The translations under genes and the position numbers were made by a program. A stretch of 64,000 bases of DNA from an uncultured Peptostreptococcaceae bacterium (GTDB lineage: Bacteria > Bacillota > Clostridia > Peptostreptococcales > Peptostreptococcaceae), in NCBI GenBank assembly GCA_947072565.1, contig CAMTIM010000044.1:1-64000 (forward strand). The letters run 5' to 3'. Under the pieces are notes generated by a model. The model saw only the letters and a program-made list of their open reading frames with translations, had not been told where the DNA came from and did not search any database. Positions 25,672 to 34,176 of the stretch are shown piece by piece (position 1 is the stretch's first letter; each line of letters begins with the position of its first letter).

Positions 25672-26949
25672 TTATTGTTTTTTATCAGTATCATTTTTAT
25701 TATTTTCAAATTCATTTCTTATATCATTTATCGGTCTTTTGCTAGGATTTTGTGGAATTGCCTCTTCTCCTTCCTTAGGAGTATTTTGCTCATTTATAAG
25801 TTGCTGTGCTTCAGCTTTACTAAGAGGGTCTACTTGAGCTATATTTTCAGATGTTTGTACCGTTACTATATATTCTAACATATTTTTATTAACTTTATAA
25901 TCATGTTCCACATTAACAACTCTAGCTGACACTGGCATTATGTATTCTAATTCTTTTAATGATTTTTCTGATAGTTCGCGTTTAAGTTTTTCTTTATCTT
26001 TTTTTATTTTCACATCCTTGACTTCATTAAATGTACTTATATTTATTCTTAAAGGGAACGTATAGTTTCCTAGAGATAGCTTATATTCTTTATTATCTAT
26101 ACTATAATCTTTATATTTTATGTTTCTTCTTAATGTGTGCTTATTTCCGTAAAAACTCATTGTGTATACTCTTTTTTTCTCTCCAGTTTTTCTTTTTATA
26201 ATATCTTCGTAATTTGCACTTTTAGATACTTCATAAAAAGTACTTGCCCATACTTCTGGTACTGACTTTGTATTCGCTCCACTTACTAGTACTTCACCTT
26301 TTTGAACAATTTTTCCAACATTTGCAATTTGATTCCCACTTCTTGGCATTACTCTTTCTATTATACCATTTTTTTCTGCAATTATATTACAATAATTTGA
26401 TTGTTCTGTTGACTTTAAGGTTTCTGCTTTTTTAGTAACTGTTGCAAATATGTTAGTCCCTTTTACATTTATAGATACATATGCAGCTTCATCAAATTTC
26501 AACATTATATGATCTCTAATTGCTTTTCTATCTATGTTTTTCTTATATACTCCAGGCTTAAGGCCTGCATTATATAACTCTTTTCTAATTGCTTCTTTTT
26601 TTATACCTTCAGGTACTTGAATATATATGTCTGTAATAAATTGAGATGTTAACATTAACAATACCAAAGATACTAGTGCACAAATCCACATACCTTTCAA
26701 TTTGTATATTCGCTTTAAAATGAAAGGTATACCAGTTTTTTGTTTAACTTTAATATCAAAGTTACTACCTCTATAGGCTCGTTTAAAGTCCCTCATATCC
26801 CTTTTTTCTATATTAAGTTCTATCTTGCTATTACTTACTCTTTTAACATTATAAACTCTTATGTTATTTTTTATAAGATGATTTAAAAATCTTTCAATTC
26901 CTATACCCTCTACAGTTATTATATAGTATCCCCTTATATAACTTATCAC
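25672..26949 (-). CDS. yqfD: Sporulation protein YqfD
   Basis: Mother-cell sporulation protein with one membrane segment near residues 88-110 (WICALVSLVLLMLTSQFITDIY) and a large extracytoplasmic part. Family motifs include GLKPGVYKKNID and the VMPRSGNQIANVGKIVQKGEVLVSG stretch, which resembles part of a lipoyl-like hammerhead. The last 45 residues form a polar, Pro/Asn/Glu-rich tail that looks disordered. The GTG start follows AGGAGG by eight bases. It comes 12 bases after yqfC; both are sigma-E dependent in Bacillus. Confidence 0.92.
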   Translation of the reverse strand: MISYIRGYYIITVEGIGIERFLNHLIKNNIRVYNVKRVSNSKIELNIEKRDMRDFKRAYRGSNFDIKVKQKTGIPFILKRIYKLKGMWICALVSLVLLMLTSQFITDIYIQVPEGIKKEAIRKELYNAGLKPGVYKKNIDRKAIRDHIMLKFDEAAYVSINVKGTNIFATVTKKAETLKSTEQSNYCNIIAEKNGIIERVMPRSGNQIANVGKIVQKGEVLVSGANTKSVPEVWASTFYEVSKSANYEDIIKRKTGEKKRVYTMSFYGNKHTLRRNIKYKDYSIDNKEYKLSLGNYTFPLRINISTFNEVKDVKIKKDKEKLKRELSEKSLKELEYIMPVSARVVNVEHDYKVNKNMLEYIVTVQTSENIAQVDPLSKAEAQQLINEQNTPKEGEEAIPQNPSKRPINDIRNEFENNKNDTDKKQ

Positions 26950-26961
26950 TCGTATTTCCTC

Positions 26962-27198
26962 CTAATCTACGTATTCTACAGTGTATATAATTCCTTTTAT
27001 ACCTATCTCCCCATCAGTAATATATTTTAGTGAAAGTTTGTCCCCAGATATTTTAATTGATTTCACTTTTGTTTTGATTTTTATTAAATCAGTTTCATAA
27101 GTTATTATGTTTAAATAATTTTCTATACTTATGAATGTATTTCCTATAATAGTTACTGTAGGTTGATTTACTAACAGGTCAGTTGATATATCCATCAT
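26962..27198 (-). CDS. yqfC: Sporulation protein YqfC (YabP family)
   Basis: A 78-residue small beta-rich protein of the YabP/YqfC family, made in the mother cell and working with YqfD. The sequence TIIGNTFISIENYLNIITYE is typical. GGGGG precedes two adjacent ATG codons. Upstream on the minus strand CATAAAAT (27218-27225) is a candidate sigma-E minus-10 box, which fits sporulation control but was not tested. Confidence 0.85.
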   Translation of the reverse strand: MMDISTDLLVNQPTVTIIGNTFISIENYLNIITYETDLIKIKTKVKSIKISGDKLSLKYITDGEIGIKGIIYTVEYVD

Positions 27199-27379
27199 AC
27201 GTATACCCCCTTAATATATTTTATGTTAATAATGTACTTAAATTACATTTTTATATTGTTCATTTTTAAATAATCAATATATTTTATAATACGCTTTTAT
27301 TTATATATGTGTGTAAACTTATAATCATATTTAGAATAAAATATATACATACAACTATATTTTTAAGAAAGGAGATCAT

Positions 27380-28339
27380 ATGAAAAACACCTTTATAAAT
27401 TTAGTTCAAAAATGTATATGTTTAGATTTCCTAATTAATTCATTAATTAATTCTAATTCCTATCAAGATTTAAGTTTTTTATCTTCCATCAAAACTGAAA
27501 ATTTAAGAAACATTAAGTTTATCTGCTATCTTTATAACTATACATTTAAAGAAGATTTAGTTCTTGAGAATGTTGATTCTATTAAAGTCGATAAAAAATA
27601 TGAAAACAATTTTAATTATTTAATTAAGCTTAATTTAAATATTTTGTCTGATTTAGAGAGTCTAAAAAAATACAATTTTGATGTTTATTATTTAAAACTT
27701 TTACAATCATTAATTTATAGCTATTTTAATTTTGTGTCTTCCATCCAGTACTTTTTTGAAATAGTGCCAGATAAAAAAATAAATTACAATAAAACTCGTT
27801 TTTTCAACTTGCCTGACACCAATCTTTCAGAAAATATTTCTAAAGAATCATCGATTGAATATATACGTAAGATTTCTATAAACGCGATTGACTTTTTTTT
27901 CAATTATTCCTTAATTGATAACAAAATTATAGATGAGTATTATGAAGTCTTTTTTGAAAATAACTTTGAAAATAAATTTTATCAATATTTTTTTAAAACA
28001 AATGATAGCATTTTTAAAATAAGAGTTTTATATAAAAACGGAGAAATATTTTATTTATACCAAAGTCATATAGATGATATAAAAATCAGCCCACCTTTAA
28101 GCAAAGAAGAATCAAAAACATTTATCGATAATTATTTACAAGAAAAGTTTATTGATGAATTTGAAAATCTATTATATGATAAAAACTATTTAAAGACTTA
28201 CACTTATGATAATTCAATTGAAGGTTATAAATTCAAATATAATTATAAAGAAAACTCAGGAAAAACAAATTTTAATAAAGCATTCTATATAACTATCAAT
28301 CCGCAAACTTTAGTTATTGAAGAAATTTCGTTATTTTAA
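27380..28339 (+). CDS. Protein of unknown function with a PepSY-like C-terminus (319 aa)
   Basis: I do not recognise the whole protein. It is unusually rich in Phe, Tyr and Asn, with no signal peptide or clear membrane helix. The last 80 residues (SKEESKTFIDNYLQEKF..GYKFKYNY..FYITINPQTLVIEEI) resemble a PepSY/YpeB-type repeat in spacing and hydrophobic pattern; this is a weak resemblance. The ribosome site AAAGGAG is strong. It stands divergent from yqfC and convergent with the TspO gene, with a strong two-way terminator. Its place next to yqfCD could hint at sporulation, but there is no direct evidence. Confidence 0.65.
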   Translation: MKNTFINLVQKCICLDFLINSLINSNSYQDLSFLSSIKTENLRNIKFICYLYNYTFKEDLVLENVDSIKVDKKYENNFNYLIKLNLNILSDLESLKKYNFDVYYLKLLQSLIYSYFNFVSSIQYFFEIVPDKKINYNKTRFFNLPDTNLSENISKESSIEYIRKISINAIDFFFNYSLIDNKIIDEYYEVFFENNFENKFYQYFFKTNDSIFKIRVLYKNGEIFYLYQSHIDDIKISPPLSKEESKTFIDNYLQEKFIDEFENLLYDKNYLKTYTYDNSIEGYKFKYNYKENSGKTNFNKAFYITINPQTLVIEEISLF

Positions 28340-28352
28340 AATAATAATTTTA

Positions 28353-28400
28353 TTCAATATAAAAATACCGAGAAATAAACCTCAGTATTTTTATATTGAA
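28353..28400. terminator. Bidirectional terminator
   Basis: Arms TTCAATATAAAAATAC and GTATTTTTATATTGAA are perfect, with an inner GAG/CTC pair. It serves the 319-aa gene and the convergent TspO gene. Confidence 0.85.
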
Positions 28401-28418
28401 TATTTAAATTTAATAATA

Positions 28419-28916
28419 TTATCTATTTATCATCCATATGAAATAGTTTAATACCAACGCATATAAAAGCCAGATTATGTATGGTATATTCAAATAAGCT
28501 GCTTTTTTATCTAATTTAGCAAATTTTATAACCATTATTATCACTACGATTATTAATATTGCTAATGTAACTAAAGCTGTGAATCTTAAATCCAAACCAA
28601 AAAACAAAATACTCCATATGAAATTTATCCCCAACTGTAGCCAATAGTAGAACATAGCATCTTTGACTTTTGGAGATTCATACCCTTTTTTCATAATTAT
28701 GTAGGCTGATATCCCCATTAATACATAAAGTATTGTCCAAACTATAGGGAATATAAAGCTCGGCGGTGCAAATGAAGGCTTTATCAATTGTGAATAGTAT
28801 TCAGACATGCTTCCCCCTGCAAGTAGCGAAGCTATAAAGCTACTAGCATATCCTACAACTAATGGTATCAGTACACTTATAAAGAATTTTTTAATTTCTT
28901 TTAACGATATAATCAA
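28419..28916 (-). CDS. TspO/MBR family membrane protein
   Basis: A 165-residue integral membrane protein with five predicted helices and the family's aromatic motifs (SYYSQLIKPSFAPPSFIFPIVWTILY split over two helices, and LQLGINFIWSILFFGLD). TspO proteins bind porphyrins and related tetrapyrroles and affect stress responses; the physiological role here is unknown. The start is a TTG six bases after AGAGGGGG. It stands alone between terminators. Confidence 0.9.
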   Translation of the reverse strand: MIISLKEIKKFFISVLIPLVVGYASSFIASLLAGGSMSEYYSQLIKPSFAPPSFIFPIVWTILYVLMGISAYIIMKKGYESPKVKDAMFYYWLQLGINFIWSILFFGLDLRFTALVTLAILIIVVIIMVIKFAKLDKKAAYLNIPYIIWLLYALVLNYFIWMINR

Positions 28917-28998
28917 ATTTTTCCCCCTCTTTCTCCTTTTGTATTCTTTAATTAATAAATATGTACAAGATTATTTTATTATGACAAGTTTTTAAACG

Positions 28999-29030
28999 CA
29001 AAAAACCTAGAGATTTCTCTCTAGGTTTTT
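28999..29030 (-). terminator. Terminator of the prmA-rsmE-mtaB-HIT-rpsU-yqeY unit
   Basis: AAAACCTAGAGA and TCTCTAGGTTTT arms, four bases after the yqeY stop. Confidence 0.88.
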
Positions 29031-29033
29031 AAT

Positions 29034-29477
29034 CTATTGTAAGTTATTTTTTACTAACTCATTTATAAGTTTTCCATCAGCTCTACCTTTTACTTTAGGC
29101 TTTATAGCTGACATAATTTTTCCCATATCTTTCATAGAAGTTGCTCCTACTTCTGATATAGTAGATTTTACAATTTCGTTTAGCTCTTCTTCGCTTAACT
29201 GTTGAGGTAGGTACTCTTTTAAAACTTCGATTTCAGCTTCTGTTTCACTCACTAAGTCTTCTCTATTAGCTTTAGCAAATTCACTTAACGCATCTCTACG
29301 TTGTTTCATTTGCTTAGATATTATATCAATAATACCATCTTCTTCAAGTTCAACTCTATTGTCAACCTCGTATTGCTTTATAGATGCTCTTATTAAAGTT
29401 ACTACAGACTTTCTAACTGTATCTTTGTTCTTCATTGAAGATTTTAAATCTTCTTGTAACTTTTGTTTAAGGGACAT
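29034..29477 (-). CDS. yqeY: GatB/YqeY domain protein
   Basis: A 147-residue helical protein of the YqeY family, homologous to the tRNA-binding tail of GatB. The start MSLKQKLQEDLKSSMKNKDTVRKSVV and the end MGKIMSAIKPKVKGRADGKLINELVK are diagnostic. It follows rpsU by 27 bases, the order conserved across Firmicutes. It is thought to bind tRNA; the exact role is not settled. Confidence 0.93.
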   Translation of the reverse strand: MSLKQKLQEDLKSSMKNKDTVRKSVVTLIRASIKQYEVDNRVELEEDGIIDIISKQMKQRRDALSEFAKANREDLVSETEAEIEVLKEYLPQQLSEEELNEIVKSTISEVGATSMKDMGKIMSAIKPKVKGRADGKLINELVKNNLQ

Positions 29478-29504
29478 TTCCCTTCACCTCTTTACTCTTT
29501 TTTA

Positions 29505-29684
29505 CTATTTCTTAGCGTTTTTTCTTCTTGCTGCTTCTGCCTTTTTCTTACGTCTAACGCTTGGCTTATCATAGTGCTCTCTTTTTCTAACTTCAGACAT
29601 GATGCCAGACATTGCACATGAACGCTTAAATCTTCTTAAAGCGCTGTCTAATGTTTCATTTTCTCTTACTCTTACTTCTGACAT
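29505..29684 (-). CDS. rpsU: Ribosomal protein bS21
   Basis: Basic 59-residue protein of the small ribosomal subunit. It starts [21 protein letters not shown] and ends in a Lys/Arg/Ala-rich helix. The ATG at 29684 is chosen for its GGAGGGAGGG site and the standard length; a frame reaching 29756 is not needed. Confidence 0.97.
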   Translation of the reverse strand: MSEVRVRENETLDSALRRFKRSCAMSGIMSEVRKREHYDKPSVRRKKKAEAARRKNAKK

Positions 29685-29844
29685 TTCTTTTTCCCTCCCT
29701 CCGATAGCGCGAATTATGCTGGGACTGTAACTACGATTATATCTGCATAAATGCATTACAACCTCACACTTTGTTTATTATAAACTAATCTTAAACTTTT
29801 TTCAAGTATTTTGTTAAATAAGAAAGTTATTTTTTGAATTAAAA

Positions 29845-30195
29845 CTATTTTCCATCATTTTCATAAACAGGTAATTTCTTTCCACCTAAAACATGATAAT
29901 GAATGTGTTTAACTTCTTGGCCACCATCTTCGCCGCAGTTATTTACGATTCTAAAGCCCGTTTTATCAAAACCTTTCTCATTAGATATTTTATTAATTAC
30001 AGTGTGAATATGTGCAACAATTCCCATATCTTTTTCATCTATATCTATTATGCTATCATAATGTTTTTTAGGTATAACTAATATATGGTATGGCGCTAGC
30101 GGATTTATATCATTAAACGCTAATACTTTATCATCTTCATAAACTTTGCTACATGGAATTTCTCCATCTATTATTTTACAAAATAAACAACTCAT
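29845..30195 (-). CDS. HIT family protein (Hint-type nucleotide hydrolase)
   Basis: A 116-residue protein with the histidine triad HIHYHVLGG near residue 100 and the start CLFCKIIDGEIPCSKVYED. Hint enzymes hydrolyse purine nucleoside phosphoramidates. The ATG at 30195 lies eight bases after GGGGG. It sits between mtaB and rpsU within one likely transcript. Confidence 0.93.
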   Translation of the reverse strand: MSCLFCKIIDGEIPCSKVYEDDKVLAFNDINPLAPYHILVIPKKHYDSIIDIDEKDMGIVAHIHTVINKISNEKGFDKTGFRIVNNCGEDGGQEVKHIHYHVLGGKKLPVYENDGK

Positions 30196-30237
30196 ATTTA
30201 ACACCCCCTGTCCTATACAAAAGTTTATTTCTAGATA

Positions 30238-31539
30238 CTATACTAAAATACCTTCTACATATTCATTTTTTACATCAGTTATTTTAACTTTTAGTATCTC
30301 ACCTTGAATATCTTTGTCGCTATTTACTACAACTCTTATATAATTAGGTGTTAAACCTTCGTATTTATTGTCTACTATATTTTGTTCAAATAAAACATCT
30401 AGTTCTTCACCTATAAATTTAGTTGCAAATTTATTAAAGTTTTCTTTACTTAAATTTAAAAGTTTATCACTTCTTAATTGTTTCATTTGAGGATCTATTT
30501 GATTTTCCATAGTGGCTGCTGGAGTACCTTTTCTTGGTGAATACTTAAATATATGCATTTGAGAAAGTTCAATATCTTTTAGGAATTCATATGTTTTATT
30601 GAATTCATCATTGCTTTCCCCTGGGAATCCTACTATTACGTCAGTAGTTATTGCTACATTAGGTATATTTTCTCTTAAACAATCTACTATTTCCTTATAT
30701 TCTTTTGTAGTATATCTTCTATTCATTCTACTTAAAGTCTCATCACATCCGCTTTGTAGAGATAGGTGATAGTGTGGAGATACTTTTTCCATTTTGCAAA
30801 CTTCACTTACAAATTCATCAGTAAATAAAATAGGCTCAACAGAACTTAATCTAATTCTTTTAACGCCTTGTATTTTATTTATTTCTTTTATTACGCTTAG
30901 TAAAGTGATTTGTTCATCTTTTAAGTCTTTTCCATAAGATGCAACGTGTATCCCTGTTAATACAAATTCTTTATATCCATTAGAAACTAATTTATTAACT
31001 TCTTCTAGTATAGAGTCCATACTTCTACTTCTTACCTTACCACCTCTTGCAAAAGGTATTATGCAATAAGAGCAGAATCTATCACACCCGTCTTGTATTT
31101 TCATAAATGCTCTTGTTCTTCCATTAGCTTGGCTAATTTCTATTTCTTCAAAAGCTCTTACTTTCATTATGTCATCAACTGTACTAACTTTATTGCTTGA
31201 ATCTATTTTTTTGATTTCATCTACTATAGTTCTTCTTTCATTTGTTCCCATTACTAAATTTACTTCTTCTATTTCAAGTATTTCTTCTGGAGATACTTGA
31301 GAATAACATCCAACAACAGCTATTATAGCATCCGGATTTTTCTTTTTCATTCTTCTTATATATTGACGAGATTTTCTATCACTCATATGTGTTACAGTAC
31401 ACGTATTTATAACATAAACATCTGCAAATTCTTCACTATCAACTTGAGTGTATCCTTCTTTTTCAAACATCTCAATCATAGCTTCTGTTTCATATTGATT
31501 TACTTTACATCCTAATGTGTAAAAAGCTACCTTTTTCAT
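30238..31539 (-). CDS. mtaB: tRNA (t6A37) C2-methylthiotransferase MtaB
   Basis: Radical-SAM enzyme that adds a methylthio group to t6A37 of ANN-decoding tRNAs. The 433-residue protein has the N-terminal UPF0004 domain with cluster cysteines (TLGCKVNQYE, NTCTVTHMSD, VVGCYSQ), the radical-SAM motif CDRFCSYC and a C-terminal TRAM domain. The start overlaps the AGGAGG at the end of rsmE (2-base gap), so translation is coupled. Confidence 0.96.
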   Translation of the reverse strand: MKKVAFYTLGCKVNQYETEAMIEMFEKEGYTQVDSEEFADVYVINTCTVTHMSDRKSRQYIRRMKKKNPDAIIAVVGCYSQVSPEEILEIEEVNLVMGTNERRTIVDEIKKIDSSNKVSTVDDIMKVRAFEEIEISQANGRTRAFMKIQDGCDRFCSYCIIPFARGGKVRSRSMDSILEEVNKLVSNGYKEFVLTGIHVASYGKDLKDEQITLLSVIKEINKIQGVKRIRLSSVEPILFTDEFVSEVCKMEKVSPHYHLSLQSGCDETLSRMNRRYTTKEYKEIVDCLRENIPNVAITTDVIVGFPGESNDEFNKTYEFLKDIELSQMHIFKYSPRKGTPAATMENQIDPQMKQLRSDKLLNLSKENFNKFATKFIGEELDVLFEQNIVDNKYEGLTPNYIRVVVNSDKDIQGEILKVKITDVKNEYVEGILV

Positions 31540-31540
31540 A

Positions 31541-32293
31541 TTATTCTTGTCCTCCTAAGTCGCTTAATTCGTATAAAACTATAGATGAAGCGACAACTGA
31601 TGCTGTCTCTGTTCTTAATATTCTAGGTCCTAAAGATACTGATTGTCCACCTATTTCTTCTATTGCTTGTATTTCACTTTCATCAAATCCACCTTCAGGT
31701 CCAACAAAAATACCTACATTATTTACATTTATACCTTTTATAGCTTGTTTAATCGATTTTGTTCTTTCATTTTCATATGGTGCTATATTAAAGTCGTTAA
31801 GTTTCATATCATCTAAAGCTTCTTTAAAACTTAAAACTCCTCTTAACTTAGGAATTTGACCTCTTTTACTTTGTTTTGCAGCCTCATATATTATTCTTTC
31901 CCAACGTTCAATTTTTTTGTCTTCTTTTTTGTCTTCAACTTTAGCTACACTTCTTTTGCTTTGAACTAATATTATTTCATCCACACCAACTTCAGTAAGT
32001 TTTTGAAGTATCATTTCCATCTTCGGCCCTTTTGGAAGGCCTTGATATAATTTAATTTTCAAATCGGATTCTCTTTTTACATCTACTTTTTTTAATATAT
32101 CTAAACTTACTATGCTTTTATCTATATCAGTTATCTCACATATATATTCATTATTGTTATTGTCACATATTTCTAATTCTTCACCGATTTTACATCTCAA
32201 TACTTTAGATATGTGTTTAACATCTTCACCTTCTATAATACATGTGTTATCTTCTACATTAATATTTTTCTTTTCTACAAAAAATCTATCCAT
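31541..32293 (-). CDS. rsmE: 16S rRNA m3U1498 methyltransferase
   Basis: SPOUT-class methyltransferase of 250 residues. It has an N-terminal PUA-like part (HISKVLRCKIGEE) and the C-terminal knot with GPEGGFDESEI and LGPRILRTETA. It modifies U1498 at the ribosome P-site region. It lies between prmA (8 bases) and mtaB (2 bases), as in Bacillus. Confidence 0.96.
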   Translation of the reverse strand: MDRFFVEKKNINVEDNTCIIEGEDVKHISKVLRCKIGEELEICDNNNNEYICEITDIDKSIVSLDILKKVDVKRESDLKIKLYQGLPKGPKMEMILQKLTEVGVDEIILVQSKRSVAKVEDKKEDKKIERWERIIYEAAKQSKRGQIPKLRGVLSFKEALDDMKLNDFNIAPYENERTKSIKQAIKGINVNNVGIFVGPEGGFDESEIQAIEEIGGQSVSLGPRILRTETASVVASSIVLYELSDLGGQE

Positions 32294-32301
32294 TTTTTCA
32301 C

Positions 32302-33240
32302 CTACTTAAGTTTAGATACTATAGCGTTCCATTCGCCTAGACTTTCAACTTTTACTATTTCAAATCCATTTTCTATTAAACTAGCTTTAACTTCTTCTAC
32401 TTTAGCATGTATTATACCTGAAGATATAAATACCGCATCATCTTTCATGAAGTTATGAACGTCTTTTGCTAATATTTTTATAATATCAGCTATTATGTTT
32501 GCTACTACTATGTCTGCTTTATCACTAACAACATCCATTAAATTCCCATGTTTAGCTACTACATTTGATTCTACGTTGTTTAATTCTATGTTTTCTTTAG
32601 ATACTCTTACAGCTACTTCATCTAAATCAACAGCTAGTACTTCTTTTGCTCCAAGTTTTGCAGCAGCTATTGCAAGTATTCCACTTCCGCAACCTATGTC
32701 AAACACTTTAGAATCTTGTTTAACGTAGTTTTCAAGTTCTCTTATACACATAGTAGTAGTCTCATGAGTTCCTGTTCCAAAAGCCATTCCTGGGTCTAAT
32801 TCTATGATTAAATCTCCATCTTTAGCTTCATATTCTTCCCATGTCGGTTTTACTACTACTTTTTGACCTAATTTAGCTGGCTTATAGTAATTTTTCCATT
32901 CATTAGCCCAATCTTGCTCATCTACTTGAGATAATTCAACTATAGCTTCTCCTATATCTATACCAAATTCTTTTAATCCTTGTATTTTTTCTTTTATTGT
33001 ATTTATGTCTTCCGTTACATCTCTTTCTTCTGTTATGTAAGTTTTGATTATAACTCCGTCATATCCACTATTGAATATTTCTTCTTCAACAAAATCCCAA
33101 TCATAATCATTTTTCTTTTGGAATTTGAAGTCCTTAGGATCTTCTATACTTACTCCACCTACATTTTGTTCATACAGTATATTAGTTATAGCTTCAACTG
33201 CTTCTGTTGAAGTTTTTATAGTTATTTCAGACCATTTCAT
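32302..33240 (-). CDS. prmA: Ribosomal protein L11 methyltransferase
   Basis: SAM-dependent enzyme that trimethylates lysines of ribosomal protein L11. At 312 residues, with the N-terminal substrate domain and a Rossmann methyltransferase core: VFDIGCGSGILAIAAAKLGA binds SAM, and VVANIIADII is motif IV. First gene of the unit; the upstream ribosome site (AAGGACGG) is weak. In Bacillus it follows dnaJ directly; here the BFD, ROK and MATE genes have been inserted between. Confidence 0.96.
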   Translation of the reverse strand: MKWSEITIKTSTEAVEAITNILYEQNVGGVSIEDPKDFKFQKKNDYDWDFVEEEIFNSGYDGVIIKTYITEERDVTEDINTIKEKIQGLKEFGIDIGEAIVELSQVDEQDWANEWKNYYKPAKLGQKVVVKPTWEEYEAKDGDLIIELDPGMAFGTGTHETTTMCIRELENYVKQDSKVFDIGCGSGILAIAAAKLGAKEVLAVDLDEVAVRVSKENIELNNVESNVVAKHGNLMDVVSDKADIVVANIIADIIKILAKDVHNFMKDDAVFISSGIIHAKVEEVKASLIENGFEIVKVESLGEWNAIVSKLK

Positions 33241-33412
33241 ATGTTAAGCACCGTCCTTATGTTTATTTTTCTTATTTTTCATAAGATTTATTATATCATA
33301 ATTATTCTCATTAATACCATTGTTTAATCTATTTTACAATAGTTTATACGCTACAATTTCATTAATATATAAACCTAAAATGCATATCAATTTATTTTTT
33401 CATAATAATTAG

Positions 33413-33440
33413 TTTACATATTGTACACATTGGGTATAAT
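33413..33440 (+). promoter_or_regulatory. Probable promoter of the tandem BFD gene
   Basis: TTTACA, 16 bases, TATAAT, 56 bases before the ATG. Confidence 0.6.
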
Positions 33441-33496
33441 TTATATTGATTATACATTATGTATAAAAATATATTTTAATTAAAAGGAGATATAAA

Positions 33497-33817
33497 ATGG
33501 CTGGAGATAAAATAATTTGTCACTGTAAACAAGTAAGTTACTTAGATATAAGAAAAGCAATGGTAGCTGGGGCTCGTAGCTTAGATGAAATAAAAGAACA
33601 AACTGGTGCTGGTACTGGATGTGGTAGATGTGCTGGTGAAATAGAAAAAATATTAGCTTCTGTTTGCGGTTGTAAGAACGTTTCACTTGAAGATGTTGTC
33701 AACGCTGTTAAAAATGGTGCTGATACTACTGATAAAGTTTCAGAAGTTACAGGTGCTGGATCTGGTTGTGGTAGATGTAAAGCTCTTGTTCAAAATGTAA
33801 TAGACTTAAAAAAATAA
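33497..33817 (+). CDS. Tandem BFD-like [2Fe-2S] protein
   Basis: A 106-residue protein made of two copies of the bacterioferritin-associated ferredoxin (BFD) fold in tandem. Copy 1 (about residues 6-54) has CHCKQVS and GAGTGCGRC; copy 2 (about 55-103) has CGCKNVS and GAGSGCGRC. Each copy supplies four cysteines in the family spacing, so two [2Fe-2S] clusters are expected. BFD domains usually pass electrons or iron (from bacterioferritin, or as parts of nitrite reductases and NifU), and they are normally single in a small protein. Good AAAGGAG site, own promoter and a very strong terminator: a highly expressed single gene. Partner unknown. Confidence 0.9.
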   Translation: MAGDKIICHCKQVSYLDIRKAMVAGARSLDEIKEQTGAGTGCGRCAGEIEKILASVCGCKNVSLEDVVNAVKNGADTTDKVSEVTGAGSGCGRCKALVQNVIDLKK

Positions 33818-33835
33818 TTCTAAATTTACATATAT

Positions 33836-33886
33836 AAAAAGTGTCGGTGTATTAAAATAGATATTTTAATACACCGACACTTTTTT
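33836..33886 (+). terminator. Very strong terminator of the BFD gene
   Basis: A perfect 19-bp stem (33841-33859 with 33862-33880) and a two-base centre, extended by an A-run and T-run. Nineteen bases after the stop codon. Confidence 0.92.
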
Positions 33887-33908
33887 ACTTAGCTTTATTT
33901 TTTAATAC

Positions 33909-33953
33909 AAGTTTATAGGCTGATACATAAAATGTATCAGCCTATAAAAACTT
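33909..33953. repeat. Second long hairpin, 23 bases after the BFD terminator
   Basis: AAGTTTTATAGGCTGATACA-like arms: TATAGGCTGATACA pairs with TGTATCAGCCTATA, flanked by AAGTTT and AAACTT. The T-run on the plus strand is poor. It may be a terminator in the minus direction for the ROK gene, 224 bases away, or a backup structure. Confidence 0.6.
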
Positions 33954-34176
33954 ATTTACTCAGTGGATTAATGTGGATTAACCTTACATAATTATTCAAC
34001 ATTAGTTATCAATACTCCTACAAACTTTTATTAATTTTAAATTCAAAAAAACAATATTATTTCTTATAAACTAGCAATAGATTTTATTATTTTACAATTT
34101 CCATTAATTACCCGGGAAATTCGCCCATCATTAATATGATTTTATAAAATCCTACAATATTTATTAACCATATTTA

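Larger units (their letters stand above)
33818..34176. other. 359-base intergenic stretch between the BFD and ROK genes
   Basis: It holds two long hairpins in tandem (33836-33886 and 33909-33953), followed by about 220 AT-rich bases in which no gene, promoter or RNA was recognised. Confidence 0.6.

Noticed and set aside
33480-33686. Minus-strand frame of 68 residues opposite the BFD gene
   Set aside because: It has no ribosome site and lies fully on the antisense of a well-supported gene with its own promoter.
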